Source: Clostridium sp. UBA4746 (GTDB taxonomy: Bacteria > Bacillota > Clostridia > Clostridiales > Clostridiaceae). Taken from it: 5,116 nucleotides of DNA. Shown here piece by piece: positions 1-5,116 of this stretch. The notes below the pieces were generated by a model. It saw only the letters and a list, made by a program, of their open reading frames with translations. It did not search any database and had not been told where the DNA came from. The stretch spans positions 8,408-13,523 of the forward strand of contig DHIM01000015.1 of assembly GCA_002403785.1 (NCBI GenBank), in the 5' to 3' direction. A program made the translations under genes and the position numbers. Numbering within the stretch: the first letter of the stretch is position 1; the number at the start of each line of letters is the position of its first letter.

Positions 1-673
1 CATATATGTATCCTTTAATCTCTTCTATATGCTCATAACTAACTAATTCAGATTTTAAATTACCCATATTCTTTTCAACTATCTCCGAAACTTTATTAAG
101 GCTCATAGAAGACACTACGCTTATCACACAATTATTTGAAGTGTAATTTTGATCATAGAAATTTTTTATCTGCTTTATGGTGATTGAATGAATGCTTTCC
201 TGATTACCAATAATTAAATTCTTTATTCTTCTCTTCTCAAACGCATTATAAAACATGGAATCTTCACAAAACTGATATAAATCATCTTTCCATTCTTTTA
301 ATTCAGCGCTAATTACTTCTATTTCTTCTTTAAATCCATGTTCTGGAAATGTTGGATTAATAAGAATATCTGCATAAATTTCAAACCCCTGTTCAAAATC
401 TTCATCTAAGGTAGTGCCATAGTATACTACGTAGGGATAGTTTGTCATCGCATTACAAAACCCAAATGTTTCATCACATAACTTATTTATTTCATACTCA
501 CTACGGGAAGTTGTACCCTTAAAAAGCATATGTTCTACCGCATGAGCAATCCCTAGCTGCTCCTTATCTTCTTGATTTGCCCCTGCATTAAACCCTATTG
601 TAAAAGAAGTTAGATTATTTTCTGCTTTTTTATATAATAACTTTATCCCATTTTTCAATAATATTTTTTCCAT
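1..673 (-). CDS. M16 family zinc metallopeptidase (insulinase/pitrilysin-like), N-terminal part
   Basis: The first 224 codons of a peptidase gene that continues past the left edge. The protein begins MEKILLKNGIKLLYKKAE and carries the inverted zinc motif HAVEH at residues 44-48, inside GIAHAVEHMLFKGT, a near-textbook M16 signature. H44 and H48 should bind zinc and E47 should be the general base. E124 (in EIEVISAE), 76 residues after H48, fits the third zinc ligand, and E117 seven residues before it matches a second conserved acid. All active-site residues are present, so it should be catalytic. No signal peptide is visible, suggesting a cytoplasmic peptidase of short peptides; substrate unknown. 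The ATG at 671-673 is the only plausible start: an in-frame TAA lies a few codons upstream, and the Shine-Dalgarno AAGGTGA sits at normal spacing. The C-terminal half and any partner M16 gene lie outside the window. Confidence 0.9.
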   Translation of the reverse strand, partial: MEKILLKNGIKLLYKKAENNLTSFTIGFNAGANQEDKEQLGIAHAVEHMLFKGTTSRSEYEINKLCDETFGFCNAMTNYPYVVYYGTTLDEDFEQGFEIYADILINPTFPEHGFKEEIEVISAELKEWKDDLYQFCEDSMFYNAFEKRRIKNLIIGNQESIHSITIKQIKNFYDQNYTSNNCVISVVSSMSLNKVSEIVEKNMGNLKSELVSYEHIEEIKGYIY

Positions 674-698
674 ATAATCACCTTCATGTTTTTATTCT

Positions 699-728
699 AT
701 TGTACTGATTTCTGGCTACCATTATCTA
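699..728 (-). promoter_or_regulatory. candidate sigma-A promoter for the M16 peptidase gene
   Basis: On the minus strand, a -10-like TACAAT (699-704) lies 18 bp from a -35-like TAGATA (723-728). The -10 matches five of six consensus bases and the -35 four of six. It is placed about 26 bp upstream of the M16 start codon, giving a very short leader that still includes the Shine-Dalgarno. In A/T-rich DNA such matches arise easily, so this is only a candidate. Confidence 0.33.
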
Positions 729-744
729 AAACACGTAATTTTTT

Positions 745-762
745 TATTGTTTTATAACAATA
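745..762. promoter_or_regulatory. 18-bp palindrome over the -35 element, possible operator
   Basis: TATTGTTTTATAACAATA is a perfect inverted repeat with 7-bp arms (TATTGTT / AACAATA) and a 4-bp centre. It overlaps the -35 of the rightward promoter and lies just upstream of the leftward one, where a dimeric repressor could affect either gene. The half-site resembles part of the Rex motif (TTGTTAA) but the arms are too close together for a normal Rex site. I cannot name the regulator, and chance palindromes are common in A/T-rich DNA. Confidence 0.35.
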
Positions 763-776
763 TATACAAATATAAT
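747..776 (+). promoter_or_regulatory. candidate sigma-A promoter for the GtrA-family gene
   Basis: TTGTTT (747-752) and a perfect TATAAT (771-776) are separated by 18 bp, the best sigma-A-type match in the divergent region. Transcription would begin near 783, giving the GtrA-family gene an untranslated leader of about 130 nt. The promoter lies back to back with the candidate promoter of the M16 gene, and its -35 is covered by an 18-bp palindrome. Confidence 0.5.
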
Positions 777-798
777 AGTTTACCTGGAAATATTTTTG

Positions 799-817
799 TT
801 TTATTTTATTTTATTTT
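799..817 (+). repeat. short TTTTA pentanucleotide tract
   Basis: Three TTTTA units in a row (799-813) followed by a partial TTTT lie in the leader between the candidate promoter and the GtrA-family gene. The tract is short, and is listed because such repeats can change length by slippage and alter leader spacing. No function can be assigned. Confidence 0.5.
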
Positions 818-867
818 GTTGTACACTAATATGTGTTGGAAAATTTTAATATTTTTTTAGAGAAAGG

Positions 868-921
868 ATGGTGACTAATTTCTTAAACATATTTAATTTA
901 AGAATAATATCGTATGAATAG
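868..921 (+). CDS. possible 17-codon leader ORF overlapping the GtrA-family start
   Basis: ATG at 868 opens a 17-codon frame, MVTNFLNIFNLRIISYE, that ends with TAG at 919-921, so it overlaps the first eight bases of the GtrA-family gene in another frame. A strong purine-rich Shine-Dalgarno (AGAAAGG, 861-867) directly abuts the ATG. That spacing is too short for efficient initiation; an in-frame GTG at 871 is only slightly better placed. If translated, it would pass ribosomes through the hairpin at 880-904 and could couple translation to the downstream gene. The peptide resembles nothing I recognise and may not be made. Confidence 0.2.
   Translation: MVTNFLNIFNLRIISYE
880..904 (+). promoter_or_regulatory. 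leader hairpin directly before the GtrA-family start codon
   Basis: TTCTTAAA (880-887) and TTTAAGAA (897-904) form a perfect 8-bp stem with a 9-nt loop, ending nine bases before the ATG at 914. The right arm contains AAGAA, the only Shine-Dalgarno-like sequence at normal distance from that ATG, so folding would hide it. Alternatively, folding would bring the strong upstream purine tract (865-874) to about 14 nt from the ATG. The stem has only one G-C pair, so stability is modest. Confidence 0.35.
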
Positions 922-1405
922 TAAAACTAAAACACAACAGTCCTTAGCTCAATTTATTAAGTATGCTTTAGTTGGTGGCACCAACACTATAATAGATATC
1001 GCAATATTAAACATTTTATCATATACCACAGGCATAACCCATGGAAAAATGTTACTTGTTTTTAACATAATCGCATTTTTAGTTTATTCTATTGTTGGTT
1101 TTAAATTAAATAATAAATTCACCTTTAAAGATAGTCTTAGAGGAACCTCCTCAAGTTCAGAAAAAGCTTACTTCCAATATTCTTCTGTACTATTTGTTAG
1201 TATGATTATAAATAGCTTTATGTTAATACTATTAACACGTAGAAATCCTTTAATCCATATTATTCATCATCATAGAAGTATAGTGAAATTAAACCACATT
1301 TGGCTTAACATATCTATGGTAATAGGTTCAATGATTGTAGGTTTGCTGGGGTTTTTAATTAATAAATATTTTGTATTCAATAAAAAAAAGGCACGCAAAA
1401 ATTAA
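914..1405 (+). CDS. GtrA-family membrane protein
   Basis: A 163-residue integral membrane protein of the GtrA family, at the family's usual length. Four hydrophobic helices are visible at about residues 14-36, 45-63, 88-107 and 130-150. Family landmarks are the FIKYALVGGTNT entry to helix 1 (14-25), GFKLNNKFTF after helix 2 (62-71) and the related GFLINKYFVF after helix 4 (146-155), followed by a basic C-terminus. GtrA proteins are thought to help move lipid-linked sugars across the cytoplasmic membrane, normally beside a glycosyltransferase that decorates cell-wall polymers or lipopolysaccharide. No glycosyltransferase is adjacent here, so the substrate is unknown. The loop between helices 3 and 4 is histidine-rich (H115, H118-H120, H127). 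In-frame TAA codons just upstream rule out an earlier start. The Shine-Dalgarno at normal spacing is weak (AAGAA). Confidence 0.85.
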   Translation: MNSKTKTQQSLAQFIKYALVGGTNTIIDIAILNILSYTTGITHGKMLLVFNIIAFLVYSIVGFKLNNKFTFKDSLRGTSSSSEKAYFQYSSVLFVSMIINSFMLILLTRRNPLIHIIHHHRSIVKLNHIWLNISMVIGSMIVGLLGFLINKYFVFNKKKARKN

Positions 1406-1421
1406 GTTTTATTTAATTTTT
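1397..1421. terminator. A/T-only inverted repeat between convergent genes, possible bidirectional terminator
   Basis: AAAAATTAA (1397-1405) and TTAATTTTT (1413-1421) form a perfect 9-bp stem with a 7-nt loop. The left arm includes the stop codon of the GtrA-family gene. The right arm ends in a T-run and a second one follows at 1432-1437; on the minus strand the stem is likewise followed by T-rich sequence. Its place in the 38-bp convergent gap suits a shared terminator for the GtrA-family gene and the parE-parC operon. The absence of any G-C pair makes it weak by normal intrinsic-terminator standards. Confidence 0.4.
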
Positions 1422-1443
1422 AGTACATGTCTTTTTTATATTT

Positions 1444-4365
1444 TTACTTTAATGTAACATTCTCTACATAATCATCTTGTAATGAAGTTGTTAAATTTTT
1501 ACCTTTGCCAGCTCTATTTTGAGCATTTATATCTTGGAGTCCTATAGTTTTTACTTCACCTTTAGAGGAACTGAGTGTTAAACTTAAATCCTCCTCAAGC
1601 GTAGCAATTATTTTATTATTCTCTTCTTCATTTTTCACTTTTGCTTTTACTATACTTACGAATATAATTTCATCGTCTTCTTTTAAGCTTATTCCTGTTA
1701 CCCCAGATGCATTTTTGCCCATAAAATTAATAGTATTTACATTAAATCTTATGCACATTGCCTTTTTTGTAACTATTAATACATCTTTATCAATGTTATC
1801 CTCGTTAATTTTTACAAAGCTTACTTTATCTTCTTCACATTTAAGTTTACATACCAAAGTCGAACAGAAGTCTCCTTCTAATTCAGAAAGTTTTAATCGT
1901 TTTGTAAATCCTTTCAATGTAAAGAAATATATGCTTCTCTCTTCATTGAAATCATCAACAGATATAATTTCTACTATTTTATCATCAAGATTAAAATCAT
2001 CTAGCAAGGTATTAATACATGTACCTTTCTTATTAACATTCTGAACCATATAACTAGGTAATTTATGAACTAATCCCTTTTGCGAGAAAATAAGCAGCAT
2101 AGATGAGGATTTAGTATATGTACTTACATGTGAATTGACTTTTTTACCGGATATTTTTATCACACCTTTTGCATTTATACTAATATTAAATTCTTTATAA
2201 TCATACCCTTCTGAAAATTCTAATTTTGTGACTTGGTCGTCAAGTCTAAGATTAAATAACTGAGTGCCAACTATATTTCTATCTGTAGCTTCAAGTACTG
2301 GTTCTTCTACTGAAAATTCTAGACCTTCTTTAGTGAAAATCTTTATAAACGCTTCTTGCCTTTGTTTATCAATTAACCTAACATCAAGTAGCTGTTCGTT
2401 TTCTCTTAGTTTTAAAGCAGATAATCTATTATAACTTGTAATAAATTTCTCCAAATGTGTTTTCTTTATATTTCCTTTACTCGTAAAAAATATGAATTCC
2501 TTATCGTTAGTTAAGTTCCCCGATAAAAAAGTAGCAACTACTTTTTCTTTTGTCAAATCTATTCCACGAATAAGAGTATCAATCCTTTCGCCCTTTTCTC
2601 TCCACTTAAATTCCGGCACTAAATCTCCTCTTAGTTGATATACATTTCCAATATCAGTAAAGATCATTAATGTATCCTTAGTATTTGTTTGTAGCAAATA
2701 TGTATTAAAGTCACCTTCTCTATACTCTATATCTTCTATGTTAATGTTAGATCTATTATAGGATTTCATAGGCACACGCTTTATATAACCCTCGTTAGAT
2801 AAAGTTATCATAATGTCTTCTACCACTATTATATCTTCTACATCTATTTTTGCTTGACTATCATCCTCAATAATTTCCGTTCTTCTTGGATCATCATATT
2901 TTTCTTTTATCTCTAAAATTTCGGATTTTATTACTTTAAGGAGTTCTTTCTCACTTCCAAGAATTTTTTTATACCCCCTAATTAGTATTTCTAATTTTTT
3001 ATATTCCTTTGTAAATATCTTTATTTCAAGGCCTGTTAACCTGTATAACATAAGTTCAAGTATTGCCTCAGTTTGAATCTCTGTAAAATTAAACTGAGCC
3101 ATAAGATTTTGCCCAGCATCTTTTTTAGACTTTGAGCCTCTAATTGTTATAATAATTTCATCCATTACATCTATGGCTTTAATAAAACCTTCTACAATAT
3201 GAAATCTATTTTCAGCAACATCTAATTCTCTTTGAGTTCTTTTAGTTACAACATCCTTTTGATGATTTAAGTAATGCATTAATATAGTCTTAAGCCCCAT
3301 AGTTTGAGGTTTTCCATTGGCTAAAGCTACCATATTAAAAGCTATATTACATTGAAGTTCTGTTTTCATCATCAAGTATTTAAGTACCTTCGTTGCTGTA
3401 TCCTTATTTGTGGATCTCTTAAATTCAATAACAGATCTAAGCCCACTCCTATCAGATTCATCTCTAATATCCATAATAGACTCTAAGGCTCTTAAATGTT
3501 TTTTTTCTGCTGTCATATCAGAAATAGATTGAAGTAGTTTTGCCTTATTTTTTCTATATGGAAACTCTGTAATAACTATGCCAAGGCGCCCAGTTTCTAA
3601 AAGTTCAATCTTCATTTTAGAACGTAACGTTACCCTACCTTCTCCAGTCTCATATGCAGTTTCTATCGCATTTTTACCTATTAAAATACCACCAGTTGGT
3701 AAATCTGGTCCTTTGATATACTTCATAAGTTGTTTCGTTGTAATTTCCTTATTGTCAGCATAAGCTATAAATCCATCAATTACTTCTCCTAAATTATGAG
3801 GTGGTATGTTTGTTGCTATTCCAACCGCTATACCAAAAGTTCCGTTTACAAGCAAATTAGGGTATCTTGATGGCAATACCGATGGCTCTTTCTCAGTGTC
3901 TGAATAATTGTCTACCATTTCAACAACGCCCTTATCAATATCTCTTATCATTTCAAGAGCAATAGGAGAAAGCCTTGCTTCCGTATAACGCATAGCAGCC
4001 GCATTATCTCCATCTTGACTTCCCCAGTTTCCATGTCCATCAATCAATGGTTTTCTTGTTGCAAAAGACTGTGCTAGTATAACCATTGCCCCATAAACAG
4101 AGCTATCTCCATGCGGATGGTATTTACCAAGAATATCTCCAACAATCCTTGCTGACTTAAAATAAGGCTTGTCCGGAAATGCTTTTAGCATATATGCACC
4201 ATAAAGGATTCTTCTATGTACTGGTTTTAAACCATCTCTAACATCTGGCAGTGCTCTTTCACGGGCAACCTCCACGGCATATGGAAGGTAGTTATCTGGC
4301 ATTGCTTCTTCAATTGGTGTCAATATTATATTATTATCTTTAGGTATGTCAATTACTTTTGCCAT
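1444..4365 (-). CDS. parC: DNA topoisomerase IV subunit A (ParC)
   Basis: A complete 973-residue type IIA topoisomerase A subunit, which cleaves and rejoins the gate DNA while ParE supplies ATP hydrolysis. Residues 1 to about 500 are the breakage-reunion core: SARIVGDILGKYHPHGD (71-87), catalytic R126-Y127 in AAMRYTEARL, PSRYPNLLVNGTFGIAVGIATN (165-186), and the coiled-coil C-gate with QTEAILELMLYRLTGLE (431-447) and DPRRTEI (492-498). Residues about 505-973 are the DNA-wrapping pinwheel domain, with repeated G-x-hydrophobic-x-K/R turns beginning at GYIKRVP (526-532). ParC rather than GyrA is favoured because the first blade lacks the QRRGGKG box and parE lies directly upstream. The protein is clearly longer than the roughly 740-820 residues of well-known ParC proteins, the excess being in the C-terminal domain. 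The quinolone region reads HPHGDSSVYG, with glycine (G92) in place of the usual acid. The start ATG has AAGGGGG nine bases upstream. Confidence 0.9.
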   Translation of the reverse strand: MAKVIDIPKDNNIILTPIEEAMPDNYLPYAVEVARERALPDVRDGLKPVHRRILYGAYMLKAFPDKPYFKSARIVGDILGKYHPHGDSSVYGAMVILAQSFATRKPLIDGHGNWGSQDGDNAAAMRYTEARLSPIALEMIRDIDKGVVEMVDNYSDTEKEPSVLPSRYPNLLVNGTFGIAVGIATNIPPHNLGEVIDGFIAYADNKEITTKQLMKYIKGPDLPTGGILIGKNAIETAYETGEGRVTLRSKMKIELLETGRLGIVITEFPYRKNKAKLLQSISDMTAEKKHLRALESIMDIRDESDRSGLRSVIEFKRSTNKDTATKVLKYLMMKTELQCNIAFNMVALANGKPQTMGLKTILMHYLNHQKDVVTKRTQRELDVAENRFHIVEGFIKAIDVMDEIIITIRGSKSKKDAGQNLMAQFNFTEIQTEAILELMLYRLTGLEIKIFTKEYKKLEILIRGYKKILGSEKELLKVIKSEILEIKEKYDDPRRTEIIEDDSQAKIDVEDIIVVEDIMITLSNEGYIKRVPMKSYNRSNINIEDIEYREGDFNTYLLQTNTKDTLMIFTDIGNVYQLRGDLVPEFKWREKGERIDTLIRGIDLTKEKVVATFLSGNLTNDKEFIFFTSKGNIKKTHLEKFITSYNRLSALKLRENEQLLDVRLIDKQRQEAFIKIFTKEGLEFSVEEPVLEATDRNIVGTQLFNLRLDDQVTKLEFSEGYDYKEFNISINAKGVIKISGKKVNSHVSTYTKSSSMLLIFSQKGLVHKLPSYMVQNVNKKGTCINTLLDDFNLDDKIVEIISVDDFNEERSIYFFTLKGFTKRLKLSELEGDFCSTLVCKLKCEEDKVSFVKINEDNIDKDVLIVTKKAMCIRFNVNTINFMGKNASGVTGISLKEDDEIIFVSIVKAKVKNEEENNKIIATLEEDLSLTLSSSKGEVKTIGLQDINAQNRAGKGKNLTTSLQDDYVENVTLK

Positions 4366-4374
4366 TTAATAAAA

Positions 4375-4381
4375 CCCCCTT
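4375..4381 (-). promoter_or_regulatory. parC ribosome-binding site
   Basis: On the minus strand AAGGGGG lies nine bases before the parC ATG, which fixes the start. Its first A is the last base of the tandem repeat block, and its two A residues are also the end of a TAA that closes the -1 frame entering from parE. Confidence 0.75.
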
Positions 4382-4469
4382 AATCATCACCTTCGGTGCT
4401 GTAATCATCACCTACAGTGCTGTAATCATCACCTTCGGTGCTGCTAACTACTTCAAAAAGCTTCGTTAG
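4380..4469 (-). other. open -1-frame extension after the parE stop (possible broken ParE tail)
   Basis: In the -1 frame relative to parE, reading stays open from the last base of its final sense codon through the 21-bp repeats, giving 29 codons. The sequence starts LTKLFEVVS, then reads STEGDDY, STVGDDY and STEGDD, and ends at TAA (4382-4380) inside the parC Shine-Dalgarno. A one-base loss near the end of parE would turn such an acidic tail into spacer. The other two frames are soon stopped. The junction (GAG TTC TAA) is not a recognisable slippery site, so programmed frameshifting is unlikely; mutation, sequencing error or chance are the alternatives. Confidence 0.35.
4381..4443 (-). repeat. 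three 21-bp tandem repeats in the parE-parC spacer
   Basis: Three exactly adjacent 21-bp units (4381-4401, 4402-4422, 4423-4443). The outer two are identical and the middle differs at two positions. Read on the parE-parC strand each contains CACC-GAA-GGTG, able to form a small 4-bp hairpin; in the middle unit the changes leave a U-G wobble in that stem. Each unit also holds AGGTGATGATT, which resembles the Shine-Dalgarno region. The unit length is a multiple of three and the block encodes STEGDDY-type heptads in one frame. It fills most of the 100-bp gap between the two cistrons. Confidence 0.95.
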
Positions 4470-5116
4470 AACTCAGCATATTTATACATGTAACTTTTTC
4501 TAGGTGCAACCACATCCCCCATTAGAAGTGAAACCATCTTCTCTGCCTTTGCCGCATCTTCTATAGTAACTTGCTGTAAGGTCCTAGTATTAGGGTTTAG
4601 TGTAGTTTCCCAAAGTTGATCTGGATTCATCTCTCCAAGTCCTTTATATCTTTGGATAAATGCCCCTTTTCCAATTTCTTTTTTAGTCGTAGCTAATTGC
4701 TCATCACTATATGCGTACTTAGCCACTTCACCATTTTTAGTATTCTTATAAACTTTATAAAGTGGAGGCATTCCCATATAAAGATGACCATTTGCAATTA
4801 GTGGCCTCATATATCTATAAATAAAAGTCATCCATAATGTTCTAATGTGATATCCATCAACATCTGCATCACTTAAAATAATTATCTTACCATATTTCAA
4901 ATTTTTTTCACTGTAATTATCTAAAACTCCTGTTCCAATTGCAGTATTGAATATTTTGAGTTCTTCACTAGCTAGTACATTTTCAAGCTTTTGTTTTTCT
5001 GTATTCATAATTTTACCCTTTGATGGCATTATAGTTTGAAACCTTCTATCCCTAGCTTGCTTAGCACTTCCACCAGCTGAATCTCCTTCAACCACTATGA
5101 ATTCTGTAAACTCTGA
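4466..5116 (-). CDS. parE: DNA topoisomerase IV subunit B (ParE), C-terminal part
   Basis: The last 216 codons of the ATPase/TOPRIM subunit of topoisomerase IV; the gene enters from the right edge, so the N-terminal GHKL ATPase and transducer domains are not seen. The visible part begins SEFTEFIVVEGDSAGGSAKQ, whose EGDSAGG holds the catalytic TOPRIM glutamate. The metal-binding acids follow in SDADVDGYHIRTL, then RPLIANGHLYMGMPPLYK, IQRYKGLGEMNPDQLWETT and a closing TRTLQQVTIEDAAKAEKMV segment. The QLWETT and VTIED wording resembles Gram-positive ParE, but GyrB is close enough that identity rests partly on the adjacent parC. The residues equivalent to E. coli GyrB D426 and K447 are retained. 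The protein ends abruptly at YMYKYAEF, 100 bp before parC, and an open acidic extension follows in the -1 frame. Both genes are probably one transcript. Confidence 0.88.
   Translation of the reverse strand, partial: SEFTEFIVVEGDSAGGSAKQARDRRFQTIMPSKGKIMNTEKQKLENVLASEELKIFNTAIGTGVLDNYSEKNLKYGKIIILSDADVDGYHIRTLWMTFIYRYMRPLIANGHLYMGMPPLYKVYKNTKNGEVAKYAYSDEQLATTKKEIGKGAFIQRYKGLGEMNPDQLWETTLNPNTRTLQQVTIEDAAKAEKMVSLLMGDVVAPRKSYMYKYAEF

Noticed and set aside
747..760. Rex operator
   Set aside because: The TTGTT/AACAA arms are separated by only four bases, without the extra AA/TT of the TTGTTAA-N4-TTAACAA consensus.
827..832. Second -10 element TAATAT for the GtrA-family gene
   Set aside because: No acceptable -35 lies 16-18 bp upstream (only TTTTAT), and the TTGTTT/TATAAT pair at 747-776 is clearly better.
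1715..2044. 109-codon plus-strand ORF antisense to parC
   Set aside because: It lies wholly inside parC on the other strand, has no recognisable motif and no convincing ribosome-binding site; it is a shadow of the parC reading frame.
3578..3763. 61-codon plus-strand ORF antisense to parC
   Set aside because: It overlies the well-conserved ParC core on the opposite strand and resembles no family; a shadow frame.
4381..4443. CRISPR-like array
   Set aside because: The 21-bp units are directly adjacent without unique spacers and no cas gene is present; this is a simple tandem repeat.
4461..4475. Programmed ribosomal frameshift at the parE stop
   Set aside because: The sequence GAG TTC TAA C has neither a -1 heptameric slippery site nor the RF2-type +1 signal, and a +1 shift meets a stop within five codons.
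5093..5095. GTG as the start of the B-subunit gene
   Set aside because: The codon is an internal valine of the conserved FIVVEGDSAGG motif; the frame stays open to the window edge, so the gene simply continues upstream.
1444..5116. Identification of the pair as gyrB-gyrA
   Set aside because: The first C-terminal blade of the A subunit lacks the QRRGGKG box and follows Gram-positive ParC wording, and the B subunit resembles ParE in its QLWETT region. Gyrase remains the main alternative because of the late GyrA-box-like motif.

Overview
The window looks like a chromosomal segment from a low-GC Firmicute, most likely Clostridium or a close relative. The grounds are the strongly A/T-biased DNA, A/T-ending codons, purine-rich Shine-Dalgarno sites, a Gram-positive type topoisomerase IV operon and an M16 peptidase of clostridial style. 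No mobile element, tRNA, rRNA or CRISPR array is visible.

Layout. (1) Positions 1-673, minus strand: the N-terminal 224 codons of an M16 (insulinase/pitrilysin) zinc peptidase running off the left edge. (2) Positions 674-913: a divergent intergenic region with a candidate promoter for each flanking gene. An 18-bp palindrome lies over the -35 of the rightward promoter, and the ~130-nt leader contains an orphan strong Shine-Dalgarno, a possible 17-codon leader ORF and a hairpin just before the next start codon. (3) Positions 914-1405, plus strand: a small four-helix GtrA-family membrane protein. (4) Positions 1406-1443: a short convergent gap with an A/T-only inverted repeat that may terminate transcription from both sides. 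(5) Positions 1444-4365, minus strand: complete parC (topoisomerase IV subunit A, 973 aa). (6) Positions 4366-4465: a 100-bp parE-parC spacer holding three 21-bp tandem repeats. (7) Positions 4466-5116, minus strand: the C-terminal 216 codons of parE (topoisomerase IV subunit B).

parE and parC are transcribed right to left and read as one operon encoding the ATP-dependent type IIA enzyme that decatenates daughter chromosomes. ParE supplies the ATPase and TOPRIM metal site; ParC supplies the DNA-cleaving tyrosine and the DNA-wrapping C-terminal domain. The M16 peptidase and GtrA-like gene have no obvious functional link to it or to each other.

Most of the window is ordinary housekeeping sequence. 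The points most worth a second look are four. The 21-bp repeat block stays open in the -1 frame right after the parE stop and closes on the parC Shine-Dalgarno, suggesting a lost or frameshifted acidic ParE tail. ParC has a natural glycine at the quinolone-determining acidic position. ParC also has an enlarged C-terminal domain whose only recognisable GyrA-box-like motif is in its last repeat. Finally, the translation signals in front of the GtrA-like gene are unusual. I found nothing that clearly amounts to a new multi-gene system.
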